Below, piece after piece: positions 1 to 7,592 of a stretch of 64,000 nucleotides of DNA. Source of the DNA: JAWLHU01 sp049324875 (GTDB lineage: Bacteria > Bacillota > Sulfobacillia > Symbiobacteriales > Symbiobacteriaceae); the NCBI GenBank assembly GCA_049324875.1, contig JBMONC010000060.1:1-64000 (forward strand). Reading direction: 5' to 3'. Under the pieces are notes generated by a model. That model saw nothing but the letters and a program-made list of their open reading frames with translations. It had not been told where the DNA came from and did not search any database. The first letter of the stretch is position 1; every line of letters begins with the position of its first letter. The translations under genes and the position numbers were made by a program.

Positions 1-2
1 TT

Positions 3-1232
3 CTTTTTCTCTTCAGCCACGGGGCAGGTCTGCTCACCCTGCACCTCCTGCCACCAGCGCTCGGACTTAGCCAGGCCGGTGTGAAGGCAGTCGGAGGGGT
101 GCTCACACTGGTCACCCTCCTCTTTCCCCTGCTCTCTGCTGCCCCGGCGTTGCAGGGGATCGTCATCGCCGCGTCGGGGCTTCTCGCCGCCTACCTCGTG
201 CTGTCATGGTGCCCTTCGCTTAGCCGGAGTAAGGATGCACTGACGGCGCTCGCACTGGCAATGGTGCTGGCTAATCTCATCGTGGGTGCGGCTAACTTTC
301 CGTTGTCGGCACCAATCCGCGTGGGTTGGGAACTGCTGGCACTCCTGCCCTTGTTCGCCGCCTACAGAATCGCAGTCCATTCCGATCCGGCCGGGGAGGA
401 ACTGCTCCCCGCTGTCGCCTCGCCTGTCTCGATGAAAGAGGCGGCGCTCCCGCTTGCCGCTTTTGCCCTGGCCGATTACTTCGTGGGCGGGATCTGGTAC
501 CAGGCGGCTATCGGCGGTGCGCCTGTGGCAAGTGTCTGGTGGCCTGCGATCGAGTCGCTCCTGTCGAGCCTCGGCATTCTGCTCTTCTACCTTCGCGTCC
601 GCCATGACTCCGTTGAGACCCTTGTGCGCTACGCTCTCAGCTTGCTCGGCCTCGGGCTGCTCCTGGCGGCAGCCGGTCCCACCGGCCCGTTGGGTGTGAT
701 CGCCTATCGCGGCCTGCTCCTTCTGGGGCTGGTGGCGGGCGACCTCTTCTACTGGCACCAGTTGTGGAGACTGGGGGAGACCTACGGAGTAAGGCGCACG
801 ATGGGCCTGGGCCTTGGCGGATCGCTCTGGCTGATTGGGACCGCCACCCTTGTCACCCGAACCGGGAGTCTCTCGCTGTTGCCGGGTCCGCTCTTCCTGC
901 TGATCGGAGCGGCCATCCTCTTTCTAGCGATCCCCCTCATCTTCCGCTATCGCCTGCCAGAGACAGTCCACCCAACACCGGAGGCGCTCCCGGGACAGCC
1001 ATTCAGGATACCGGAGGGGCTGACCGCAGCAGAAGTGGCAATTTATCCACTCCTGCTCAGCGGGGCAAGCGATCAGGAGATTGCCGCCCGCTTGGTTGTT
1101 TCCAAGCATACTGTTAAGTTCCATGTCCGCAACATACTGCACAAGGCTGGTGTGGCCAACCGGCGGGAACTGCTCTCCCGTCTCCTGGCCGGAGAGCCCC
1201 TGGCTCCCCTACCAGAGGAGTATCCCAAATAG
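3..1232 (+). CDS. Membrane-anchored LuxR-type transcriptional regulator, 5' end outside window
   Basis: The frame is open back to the left window edge. The GTG at 81 is therefore probably internal and the gene starts upstream of the window. About 300 residues form a run of hydrophobic segments (roughly ten in the visible part). A C-terminal GerE/LuxR helix-turn-helix follows, with the landmarks LTAAEV, GASDQEIAARL and SKHTVKFHVRNIL in the last 70 residues. A multi-pass membrane sensor fused to a LuxR DNA-binding domain occurs in several Firmicutes and Actinobacteria, where it couples an unknown membrane signal to transcription. The ligand and target genes cannot be read from the sequence. The stop lies one base from the end of the convergent downstream gene. 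Confidence 0.8.
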   Translation, partial: LFLFSHGAGLLTLHLLPPALGLSQAGVKAVGGVLTLVTLLFPLLSAAPALQGIVIAASGLLAAYLVLSWCPSLSRSKDALTALALAMVLANLIVGAANFPLSAPIRVGWELLALLPLFAAYRIAVHSDPAGEELLPAVASPVSMKEAALPLAAFALADYFVGGIWYQAAIGGAPVASVWWPAIESLLSSLGILLFYLRVRHDSVETLVRYALSLLGLGLLLAAAGPTGPLGVIAYRGLLLLGLVAGDLFYWHQLWRLGETYGVRRTMGLGLGGSLWLIGTATLVTRTGSLSLLPGPLFLLIGAAILFLAIPLIFRYRLPETVHPTPEALPGQPFRIPEGLTAAEVAIYPLLLSGASDQEIAARLVVSKHTVKFHVRNILHKAGVANRRELLSRLLAGEPLAPLPEEYPK

Positions 1233-1233
1233 C

Positions 1234-1683
1234 TCACACTGCTCTACGCCGGTGTGGTCGCCCTGCGCCAAGCAGCCCCGACGCCATTAGGACGAGGCCG
1301 ACTGCCATCACCCCGAGATTTACCAGGCCAAAGCCTGCGTCACTGGTTGGCTGGTTGATGAAGGGCAGCGTCTCCAGGTACTTCAGGCTGAGCGCACAGC
1401 CGGGGCAGGGCAGCGTGCTGGTGTTATAGACCTGGCTCCTCTCCGCACTCCCCGTTATACTCTTTCCGCTTGTGGTCTGGAAGCGGTAGGTGACCCTCCA
1501 GTCTCGGACCGAACTGGCCTCCCGGGCGGGTTGTGCTTCGACGGCCGCTACCACCCCCGTGGTCTCGGTTCCGAACAGGCTGAGAAGCGGGTCCTCGACT
1601 CCGTACATGAAGAAGGCGAGACCCACAAGAACCAGGAGCAGCTTGTCGAGCAACTGCAGTCCCCCCCTTTCCCCGGCTTGCAC
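1234..1683 (-). CDS. DUF3592-like small membrane protein
   Basis: This 149-residue protein has an N-terminal transmembrane segment (about residues 12-30), an extracytoplasmic middle and a second transmembrane segment (about 117-138). The middle has the pattern of DUF3592 proteins: a GVVAAVEAQ strand, WRVTYRF, then a short strand with small residues. It also has a CPGC pair (about residues 93-96) that could bind metal or form a disulfide. The start is GTG with only a weak GAGAG SD, so the N-terminus is uncertain. It converges on the LuxR gene with almost no gap. Function unknown; the DUF3592 assignment is by pattern only. Confidence 0.6.
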   Translation of the reverse strand: MQAGERGGLQLLDKLLLVLVGLAFFMYGVEDPLLSLFGTETTGVVAAVEAQPAREASSVRDWRVTYRFQTTSGKSITGSAERSQVYNTSTLPCPGCALSLKYLETLPFINQPTSDAGFGLVNLGVMAVGLVLMASGLLGAGRPHRRRAV

Positions 1684-1791
1684 CGCTCTCAGACTAAGGC
1701 GACAGGCGGCCCGATGGAACTACCCCGGAGCAGGGAAACGGGCGGGAAAGGCCACTCCCTCTAGGGGTAGGGCACCATTCCGGGGTATATA

Positions 1792-1824
1792 GAGAACCCG
1801 CCTCCGGATTGGAGGCGGGTTCTC
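1792..1824. repeat. Perfect 14-bp inverted repeat
   Basis: Arms 1792-1805 and 1811-1824 are perfectly complementary (GAGAACCCGCCTCC and its reverse complement) around a 5-nt loop. A T-run occurs 15 nt beyond the right arm, at about 1840-1847, so this is not a canonical intrinsic terminator on the plus strand. The minus-strand side has no T-run. It lies between the DUF3592-like gene and the glycosyltransferase remnant. Confidence 0.6.
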
Positions 1825-1874
1825 GCCATAGCGGACAGGTTTTTTTGGAATTCCCGGGGCAACGCAGGAGGTAG

Positions 1875-2181
1875 GCAGGGGGCATCGTTCGGGAGAGTAT
1901 GGTGGACGACCTGGCACTGGCACGGCAGGTGAAGCGCCTCGGCGGTCGGGTGGTCCTGGCAGACATCACTCCGGTTGTCTCCTGCTGCATGTACCGAGGA
2001 TGGTCGGAGGCCCGGGCCGGGTTCACCAAGAACGCATACCCGGCCATGGGTCGGTCACTTGTTCTGGTACGGCCTTTTGCTCCCTCTGCAAGCGACATCG
2101 TTTGTATGGATCGCACTTAATTCAGCCTTGCGCTCATGGACCGGGCAAGGCTACGATTGGAAGGGGCGTATCTACTCGTAG
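1875..2181 (+). pseudogene. Frameshifted C-terminal remnant of a family 2 glycosyltransferase
   Basis: From 1875 the frame reads GGIVRESMVDDLALARQVKR and then a CMYRGW and GFTKN segment. This matches the ED-motif region and following (R)MYR and SKN motifs of membrane GT2 enzymes of the HpnB/CrtQ type. Around 2050 the similarity moves to the next frame, which ends WIALNSALRSW...DWKGRIYS, the usual C-terminus of such enzymes. Several transmembrane segments expected between the two parts are missing. There is no N-terminal catalytic domain and no start with an SD. This is a dead gene with at least one frameshift and an internal deletion. Its ancestral role was probably membrane lipid or carotenoid glycosylation. 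Confidence 0.6.
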
Positions 2182-2219
2182 CGCCACCCCAGACTCTATC
2201 AAACTCGGAAGGGTTGCGC

Positions 2220-2999
2220 ATGAAACAGATCATCGTGCTTCAAGTAGCGAACCTGCTTGCCTTCGTGGGCACTGTTGTGGTTAACGCCTTGGCAAACGCC
2301 CTTCCGATCAATGGGCGAAACACCGGCGAAATATCGGACCTGTACCCGAACTTGTTTGTTCCTTGGGGCGCGACTTTCTCAATTTGGGGAGTCATCTACC
2401 TGCTCCTCCTGTGCTTCGCTTTGTATCAAGCCAGGCCAACTCGGGGTTCGGTGGATGTACCTCCGGCCGAAAAGGTCGGTTGGTGGTTTGTCGTGTCTTG
2501 TGTCGCCAATGTGGGGTGGATCCTGGCGTGGCACTATGAAATGGTAGCGCTGTCTTTAGTCATCATGTTGGTGATTTTGGCTTCGCTTCTGACCATCTAT
2601 TTCCGGCTCGGAGTCGGCACGAAGGCCGTCGCAAAGGCGGAGAAATACTTTGTTCACGTTCCGTTTAGTGTCTATCTGGGCTGGATTACGGTCGCGACCA
2701 TCGCAAACGTTACAGCGTTGCTTGTTAAACTACAGTGGAATCGCCTGGGTCTCAGCGAGGTGTTCTGGACCGTTGCGGTCATTCTCATAGCCACGGGAAT
2801 CTCGCTGGCGATGCTCTGGAGGCACAGCGACTTCTCCTTTGCAGCCGTGGTGGTGTGGGCCTTCCTGGGCATCATCATGAAACGGGTCACCACAGACCCA
2901 GTTCCCCTTTGGCCCGTGTTAGCCACTCTCGGCGTGTCCATTGTCCTCATTGGGTTCTATGGGGTCAGTCGCGTAAGAAAATCACTCTCGTTGAGATAG
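2220..2999 (+). CDS. TspO/MBR-type tryptophan-rich sensory protein homolog
   Basis: The 259-residue protein begins at an ATG at 2220, preceded by GGAAGGG. Reading further upstream in frame gives unrelated sequence. It has about eight hydrophobic segments. It shows the features of the long tryptophan-rich sensory protein group: LANALPINGRNTG near residue 20, then DLYPNLFVPWG and FSIWGVIYLLLL. TspO-family proteins bind porphyrins or other hydrophobic ligands in the membrane; the role of this longer subgroup is not established. GC looks lower than in the core genes, consistent with transferred DNA. It follows the glycosyltransferase remnant. Confidence 0.75.
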   Translation: MKQIIVLQVANLLAFVGTVVVNALANALPINGRNTGEISDLYPNLFVPWGATFSIWGVIYLLLLCFALYQARPTRGSVDVPPAEKVGWWFVVSCVANVGWILAWHYEMVALSLVIMLVILASLLTIYFRLGVGTKAVAKAEKYFVHVPFSVYLGWITVATIANVTALLVKLQWNRLGLSEVFWTVAVILIATGISLAMLWRHSDFSFAAVVVWAFLGIIMKRVTTDPVPLWPVLATLGVSIVLIGFYGVSRVRKSLSLR

Positions 3000-3058
3000 G
3001 GCGGAAGGGCAAGAAGGTCCAGCGTCATCGCAACGCAGATCGTGATCGAGAGAAAACG

Positions 3059-3099
3059 ACTCGGCTGAAAGCCGCCTATGTTGAGGCCTTCAGCCGAGT
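3059..3099 (-). terminator. Hairpin terminator-like structure, minus strand
   Basis: Arms 3059-3069 and 3089-3099 (ACTCGGCTGAA and its complement) are perfect, with further pairing inside. On the minus strand the hairpin is followed by CGTTTTCTCTC. It directly follows the minus-strand rlmH-tail remnant, so it may be that lost gene's terminator. It may also stop plus-strand transcripts from the TspO-like gene, but there is no T-run on that side. Confidence 0.5.
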
Positions 3100-3100
3100 T

Positions 3101-3134
3101 CGCCGTCACTTATGGTACGGTTCACCGCGGTAGC
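3101..3134 (-). other. Copy of the rlmH 3' end (candidate attachment site, copy B)
   Basis: Read on the minus strand, 3129-3106 encodes RGEPYHK followed by TGA, identical in protein to the end of rlmH at 5742-5719. About 33 of 42 bases match when the flanks are included, among them the ACGGCGAA just after the stop. The rest of rlmH is absent here. It is in the same orientation as rlmH, so the two form a direct repeat about 2.6 kb apart. Confidence 0.55.
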
Positions 3135-3474
3135 GTAAAGGACAAACCCAACTTGCGCTGAGGTGTACCGCAACTGAACCCGTGGTGAGCATACGCACCG
3201 TTGTTGTATATAGTTTGTATATTAGCTATACTGTCTTCATGCGTCTACGGCTGCTGGTCGTACCGGGTCCCGTACAACGATCCAGGCGGGTGAAGGCTAT
3301 ACGATGCAGCCGTCCCCATTGGCGTGCAAAAGCTGACGGCAGCTACTCTGGGGCGGCTAACTGAGTGGCTGGGCTACAGGGGAGTCGATCCACAGTACGT
3401 TTCTGCCGAGTAGCCCGCACCGAGCCCGGGTGTTCTTTGGCGATACGTGAGCAGCAGATCGCTGTCTAGTGTAT

Positions 3475-3505
3475 CACGGTGAACCTTATCATACGGCGAA
3501 ACGCC
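3475..3505 (+). other. Inverted copy of the rlmH 3' end (copy C)
   Basis: The plus strand reads GGTGAACCTTATCATA at 3478-3493, followed by CGGCGAAACGCC. It matches the rlmH tail (GGGGAACCGTATCATA, then ACGGCGAAAACG) except that the stop-codon region is missing. It is inverted relative to rlmH and to copy B. Apart from copies B and C and the hairpin at 3059, I see no gene in the 3000-3512 gap. The AT-rich stretch at 3200-3240 could be promoter DNA. Confidence 0.45.
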
Positions 3506-3512
3506 TACAGTC

Positions 3513-4082
3513 CTACTTCGGCTCGTCACCTAATCTGTTTACTAGAGGCGAGCGGCGGACGAACGAGAACCTGAGCACCCAATGTGGAAAACGGCTCGCC
3601 AGAAACGAAATGCCCACGTAGGAGATCACCCGTCCCAAGCCTACTGCCAGTGCCACTTGAGGCAAGCCGACGCCTGAAATAGCCGTGACAATCGTCACCG
3701 TGCGGATTGGTATGGGAAGGCAGGCCATAAGAAAGAGCCCGTACGTCCCATACGCTCGGATGAATGTAACTGTGCCGGCCCATCCTTCGGTTGCTGTAGC
3801 CCCCGTAAGCAGCGTGTTGATCGCTCCGTCACCGACCATTTGGACGAGATAGCTGACAGCAACGGCACCGAAGGTTGATCCCGCCGCCGTAAAAATGCCG
3901 AGCGAGAACCACTTTGCCGGCTGAAGCAGACTGGATGCGATCACCAGGGTGGTACTGGGTAGAATCGGTATAAAATAGTCGAGGCTAAGAAGCCCGCCAG
4001 CCCAGACTCCATACCAACGGTGGCTCGAATACGTCCTGGCTACCCACGCCAATCGTTTAATTATGGACATATCCACCCTCAC
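3513..4082 (-). CDS. VTT/DedA-like (SNARE-associated family) membrane protein
   Basis: This 189-residue membrane protein has the DedA/VTT layout: a re-entrant region with FIPILPSTTLVIASSL (about residues 37-52), a central hydrophobic part, CLPIPIRTVTIVTAISG (about 120-136) and a C-terminal helix ending in a basic tail. DedA-family proteins move lipids or small ions across the membrane. This one resembles the short YqaA-like group. Its start overlaps the end of the SDR gene by 4 nt (ATGA), so the two are translationally coupled in one operon. Confidence 0.7.
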   Translation of the reverse strand: MRVDMSIIKRLAWVARTYSSHRWYGVWAGGLLSLDYFIPILPSTTLVIASSLLQPAKWFSLGIFTAAGSTFGAVAVSYLVQMVGDGAINTLLTGATATEGWAGTVTFIRAYGTYGLFLMACLPIPIRTVTIVTAISGVGLPQVALAVGLGRVISYVGISFLASRFPHWVLRFSFVRRSPLVNRLGDEPK

Positions 4083-4816
4083 CCCATCCGCTTCATTAAC
4101 GATCTTGCCGCAGTAGGCGAGACCCGGGAAAGCCAGTGCAGAATCTTCGTCTTTTCCACGTGGACTTCGTCTAGCCGACCGAGCAAGGCCCCGACGGTCG
4201 CATCCGCTACCCGCTCCGGCGAAAGCTTCAGCCTCCCCCGACCTGCTGTCATGGGGGTGTCCACCACGGGAGGCAGCACTTCGATCACACGGATTCGGCT
4301 ACCCTCCAGTTGATTGCGCAGGGCCTGAGTGAAGATCCTTAGACCGCCCTTGGTTCCGCAATAGACGGCGGCGCTTCGTTTCGGGACGAGGGCAAGGCCG
4401 CTCGTGATGTTGATAATTGCGGCCTCCTGCTGTTGCTTTAAGGTGGGCAAAAGGGCGCGGGTTAACAGTAAGGGTGCAAGAAAATTGGTCCGCATCTCAT
4501 ATTCGATACTCTCAGGGGTTGAATGCTCGGAATCGAACAAGATGTTATGTTGAATGGCAGCGTTGTTGATCAGAACCATTAAGTCAGGGTGGACGCGTCC
4601 CAGTTCAACTCCCATCTTAAGGACTTCGGCAGGCTGGGCAAGATCACATGCATAGGTACCAGCCAGCACATGTGTCTGATGCAGCCGTTCCAGTTTCGCC
4701 TCATCCCTGGCAACAACGACCACCTTTGCACCTTCCCGAACCAGCGCCTCCACCGTCTTCAGCCCAATGCCCGACGTGCCGCCCGTCAGCAGCACCTTGA
4801 CCCCGTTCAGATTCAT
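4079..4816 (-). CDS. Short-chain dehydrogenase/reductase (classical SDR, DltE-like)
   Basis: A 245-residue classical SDR. It has the nucleotide motif TGGTSGIG (about residues 11-18), NNAA near residue 87, the catalytic Ser in NITSG, and Tyr and Lys in YCGTK (about residues 152-156). ARD after the second beta-strand suggests NADP(H). The C-terminus extends into HWLSRVSPTAARSLMKRMG, as in DltE/YohF-type SDRs. The substrate is unknown. SD GGAGG lies about 8 nt before the ATG. It is first in a two-gene operon with the VTT protein and divergent from the Crp-type regulator. Confidence 0.85.
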   Translation of the reverse strand: MNLNGVKVLLTGGTSGIGLKTVEALVREGAKVVVVARDEAKLERLHQTHVLAGTYACDLAQPAEVLKMGVELGRVHPDLMVLINNAAIQHNILFDSEHSTPESIEYEMRTNFLAPLLLTRALLPTLKQQQEAAIINITSGLALVPKRSAAVYCGTKGGLRIFTQALRNQLEGSRIRVIEVLPPVVDTPMTAGRGRLKLSPERVADATVGALLGRLDEVHVEKTKILHWLSRVSPTAARSLMKRMG

Positions 4817-4880
4817 GGCTGTCTTACCTCCGAGTTATCTCCTAAATTCGCAAGGTAAGTTGTATCATAGACGCCACGAA

Positions 4881-4906
4881 GTTACCCGTCATTAACCTAT
4901 GTTAAC
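4881..4906. promoter_or_regulatory. Candidate operator in the SDR/Crp divergent promoter region
   Basis: The 120-bp gap between the divergent SDR and Crp genes contains GTTAC at 4881, TTAAC at 4892 and GTTAAC at 4901. This cluster of related half-sites could bind the adjacent Crp/Fnr-type regulator. TATGAT on the minus strand near 4862-4867 is a possible -10 element for the SDR operon. Inference from position only. Confidence 0.3.
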
Positions 4907-4936
4907 GACTTCAAAGACAGTGGGAGGATCGGCACC

Positions 4937-5539
4937 ATGCATCTTGTGCAATTGAGGGGTGTACTGGGGCGGCTTGCCACGATCCCCGAAACCGAGTGGG
5001 CGTACTTTGAGCAGCAGCTAACCTGGCGGGTGATTGACAAGGGCGAGCACGCGGTGAGGCCCGGTGATATATGCAGACAGATTTCCTTTAATGCCAAGGG
5101 CCTATTTCGAATGTACTACACGACCCCTGATGGATCCGAATACATCAAAAGCTTTATCCCAGAGGACCATTTCGTAACATCTTACAGCTCTCTGCTTCTC
5201 GACACCCCCTCCTTCCTGGCGATTGAAGCACTGGAGCGATCAGAGGTCGTTTCTTTCTCCTACCAGACGCTACAGGAGTTGTACCGCCGCCACATCTGCT
5301 GGGAGACCGTAGGGAGAAAGATGGTGGAGAATCTCTATATAAAGAAGGAGGCCAGGGAGCGACAGATGCTGCTCTGCTCGGCAGAAGAGCGCTACAGAAT
5401 ATTTCTGGCCGAGTTTCCGGGTCTAGACAACCGGGTCCCGCAGTACCACATCGCCTCCTACCTGGGAATCAGCCCCGTATCGTTAAGCAGAATTCGTGCT
5501 GCCGGTCGGGCAAAGTCTCCAGGGAAATTGCCAAAGTAA
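4937..5539 (+). CDS. Crp/Fnr-family cyclic-nucleotide-binding-domain regulator
   Basis: The 200-residue protein has an N-terminal cupin-like cNMP-binding fold (ICRQISFNAKGLFRMYY, then GSEYIKSFIPEDHFV and a barrel to about residue 105), a long helix and a C-terminal winged helix (YHIASYLGISPVSLSRIR, about 174-191). The cAMP phosphate-binding signature (RxxS with conserved Glu) is not evident and there is no Cys cluster for Fe-S, so the effector is unknown. It diverges from the SDR-VTT operon, a layout that suggests it controls that operon. The protein ends just after the recognition helix. Confidence 0.8.
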   Translation: MHLVQLRGVLGRLATIPETEWAYFEQQLTWRVIDKGEHAVRPGDICRQISFNAKGLFRMYYTTPDGSEYIKSFIPEDHFVTSYSSLLLDTPSFLAIEALERSEVVSFSYQTLQELYRRHICWETVGRKMVENLYIKKEARERQMLLCSAEERYRIFLAEFPGLDNRVPQYHIASYLGISPVSLSRIRAAGRAKSPGKLPK

Positions 5540-5669
5540 TGCAGAGGCCAGCCGAACTCTGGTTTTCAGCGTTGACCAGCCGCCAAAGTTGCCACCTGCA
5601 AATAGTTGTTCATACCCCCAGCAGCGTTAGCATGCGTAGCAGTTGGCCAGAGTGATAAAGGGGGTATTA

Positions 5670-5713
5670 AAAACGGCCTGCATTCCTTGATTAACAAGGG
5701 CACAGGCCGTTTT
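5670..5713 (-). terminator. Terminator after rlmH
   Basis: Arms 5670-5680 (AAAACGGCCTG) and 5703-5713 are perfect, with an inner CCTTG/CAAGG pairing. On the minus strand it is followed by a T-run; the plus-strand side also ends in TTTT, so it can work for the convergent Crp gene too. Confidence 0.8.
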
Positions 5714-5718
5714 CGCCG

Positions 5719-6198
5719 TTATTTATGATACGGTTCCCCCCGGTTGATCTTGTACCCCCGGTAGATCTGCTCCAGCAGGATGAGCGGCACCATCTGGTGC
5801 AGGAAGGTCATACGCCCCAGGGAGAGCTTGGCGTCGGCCCGCTCGAGCACGGCCCGGTCGAGCCCCAGTGACCCACCCACCACAAAGGCCAGGTTCGACT
5901 GCCCCCGCAGGGCGCGCTCCTCCAGGAAGGCGGCAAGCTCCTCCGACGAGAGCTCCCGGCCCCGCTGGTCCAGCACCACCACGTGCTGGCCGGGGTCGAG
6001 CGCCTTCAGGATCCGCTCGCCTTCCCGCTGCTTCACCTGCTCCGCCTCGGCAGGCGAGGCGTTCTCGGGGATCGGCTCATCGGCCAGGGCCACCACCTCC
6101 ACCTTGGCGTAGGGCCCGAGCCGCTTCAGGTACTCTTCCATGCCGGCCTGGAGGTACTTCTCCTTGATCCTGCCGACGGTGACCAGCCGTATGCGCAC
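5719..6198 (-). CDS. rlmH: 23S rRNA (pseudouridine1915-N3)-methyltransferase RlmH
   Basis: SPOUT methyltransferase that methylates pseudouridine 1915 in helix 69 of 23S rRNA, using S-adenosylmethionine. The start is the GTG at 6198 with SD GGGAGGAAG. The TTG further upstream lies inside that SD. The result is 159 residues, the family's usual length. Motifs are the N-terminal RLVTVGRIKEKY, the SAM-binding knot with VVGGSLG (about residues 104-110) and the C-terminal RGEPYHK. It is the last gene after walRK-yycHI-murA, but a terminator separates it from murA, so it may have its own promoter. Its 3' end is the known integration site for SCC elements in staphylococci; copies of this end occur at 3106 and 3478. 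Confidence 0.95.
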   Translation of the reverse strand: MRIRLVTVGRIKEKYLQAGMEEYLKRLGPYAKVEVVALADEPIPENASPAEAEQVKQREGERILKALDPGQHVVVLDQRGRELSSEELAAFLEERALRGQSNLAFVVGGSLGLDRAVLERADAKLSLGRMTFLHQMVPLILLEQIYRGYKINRGEPYHK

Positions 6199-6233
6199 AG
6201 CTCTTCCTCCCAAACCGTAGCTTGCCCATGCAA

Positions 6234-6260
6234 AAAGCGGTGCCTGTCCGGCACCGCTTT
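6234..6260 (-). terminator. Terminator between murA and rlmH
   Basis: Perfect 11-bp stem (AAAGCGGTGCC at 6234-6244 with 6250-6260), loop TGTCC, followed on the minus strand by TTTTTGC. It should end most wal-operon transcripts after murA. Confidence 0.8.
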
Positions 6261-6270
6261 CCCTTTTCCA

Positions 6271-7548
6271 TTAGGAGACCGCTGTTCCCTTTCGATTAGC
6301 CACCCGAATGTCGGCGCCCAGGGCGCGCAGCTTTTGCTCTAATTTCTCGTAGCCTCGCTCGATGTGCTCCAGGCCGTAGACGGTCGTCTCCCCCTCCGCG
6401 GCAAGACCAGCGAGAACCAGCGCCGCCCCAGCCCGAATATCGGTGGCCTCGACCGGAGCACCGTAGAGTCCGTTGACCCCTTCCACGATCGCCGTGCGGC
6501 CCTCCACCCGGATCCGGGCGCCCATGCGCACCAGGTCAGGGGCGAACCGGAAGCGGTCGTCGTAGAGCGTCTCGGTCACATAGCTGGTCCCCTGGGCCAG
6601 GGTCATCAGGGCGGTCATCTGGCTCTGGGCATCGGTGGGGAAACCCGGGTAGGGCAAGGTCTTGAGGTTGATGGCCTTCAGCCTCTCCGGCCCCACCACC
6701 CGGACCGTCTCGCCCAACTCCAGCACCTCCACCCCCGCCTCCCGCAGTTTGGCGGTGATCGGGTTGATATGCGGCGGGATCACGTTCTCCAGGGTGATGT
6801 CCCCCTTCGTGATCGCAGCGGCAATCATCCAGGTGCCGGCCTCAATGTCATCCGGAATCACGGTATGGGTAGCCCCGGTCAGCCGCTTTACCCCGCGGAT
6901 CTTGATGGTATCAGTGCCTGCCCCCGTCACATGTCCGCCGCAGGCGTTGATGAAGTTGGCGACGTCCACCACGTGGGGTTCACGGGCGCAGTTCTGGATC
7001 ACCGTCGTTCCCTCGGCGAGGGTGGCGGCGAGCATGATCTGAATCGTGGCGCCCACGCTGACCACGTCCAGGTATACCGTGTTGCCTACCAGCTTCTTGG
7101 CCCGCCCCCGCATGATGCCGCGATCCATCCAGACCTCGGCGCCCAGGGCGGAGAGGCCCTTGAAGTGCTGGTCCACCGGCCGCTGGCCGATCTTGTCGCC
7201 GCCGGGCAGGGGGACGTCTGCCTCGCCGTAGCGGGCAAGCATGACGCCCAGCAGGTAGTACGAGGCGCGCATCGCCGTGGCCAGGTGGTAGGGAACCTCG
7301 CCCGGCCGCACGCCGCCTGTGTGCACCGTGAGCCTCCCGTTGACCGGATCCAGATCGACTCGGGCCCCCAGACCGACCAGGATCTCCCGGTAGGTCATGA
7401 CATCATGGATCTGCGGGACGTTCTCCAGACGGCTTGAGCCGTCTGCCAGAAGGGTCGCTGCGATCAGGGCGAGCACCGCGTTCTTTCGTCCGCCAACCTT
7501 TACCGTACCCTTCAGCGGTCGGCCGCCGCGAATCGTCAACGTGGTCAA
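6271..7548 (-). CDS. murA: UDP-N-acetylglucosamine 1-carboxyvinyltransferase (MurA), Asp-type active site
   Basis: It transfers enolpyruvate from PEP to UDP-GlcNAc, the first committed step of peptidoglycan synthesis. The start is taken as the TTG at 7548, preceded by AAGGAGGAAG at good spacing, giving 425 residues. An ATG at 7596 overlaps the yycI stop and is an alternative. VGGRKNAVLALIAA carries the conserved Lys. The loop that carries the catalytic Cys115 in E. coli reads PGGDKIGQRP here, so residue 118 is Asp. The Cys-to-Asp change is known in fosfomycin-insensitive MurA enzymes of mycobacteria and chlamydiae. The NCAREPHVVD and GAGTDTIKIRG segments are intact. It lies downstream of yycI in the wal operon, linking wall synthesis to WalRK. 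Confidence 0.95.
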   Translation of the reverse strand: MTTLTIRGGRPLKGTVKVGGRKNAVLALIAATLLADGSSRLENVPQIHDVMTYREILVGLGARVDLDPVNGRLTVHTGGVRPGEVPYHLATAMRASYYLLGVMLARYGEADVPLPGGDKIGQRPVDQHFKGLSALGAEVWMDRGIMRGRAKKLVGNTVYLDVVSVGATIQIMLAATLAEGTTVIQNCAREPHVVDVANFINACGGHVTGAGTDTIKIRGVKRLTGATHTVIPDDIEAGTWMIAAAITKGDITLENVIPPHINPITAKLREAGVEVLELGETVRVVGPERLKAINLKTLPYPGFPTDAQSQMTALMTLAQGTSYVTETLYDDRFRFAPDLVRMGARIRVEGRTAIVEGVNGLYGAPVEATDIRAGAALVLAGLAAEGETTVYGLEHIERGYEKLEQKLRALGADIRVANRKGTAVS

Positions 7549-7592
7549 GGGCCCTTCCTCCTTGCCGCTCAGGCACTGTCCTTTATCATCCG

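Noticed and set aside
4858..4890. A fourth rlmH-tail-like site (TATCATAGACG)
   Set aside because: Only the 7-base TATCATA core matches; it is explained as the SDR promoter region.
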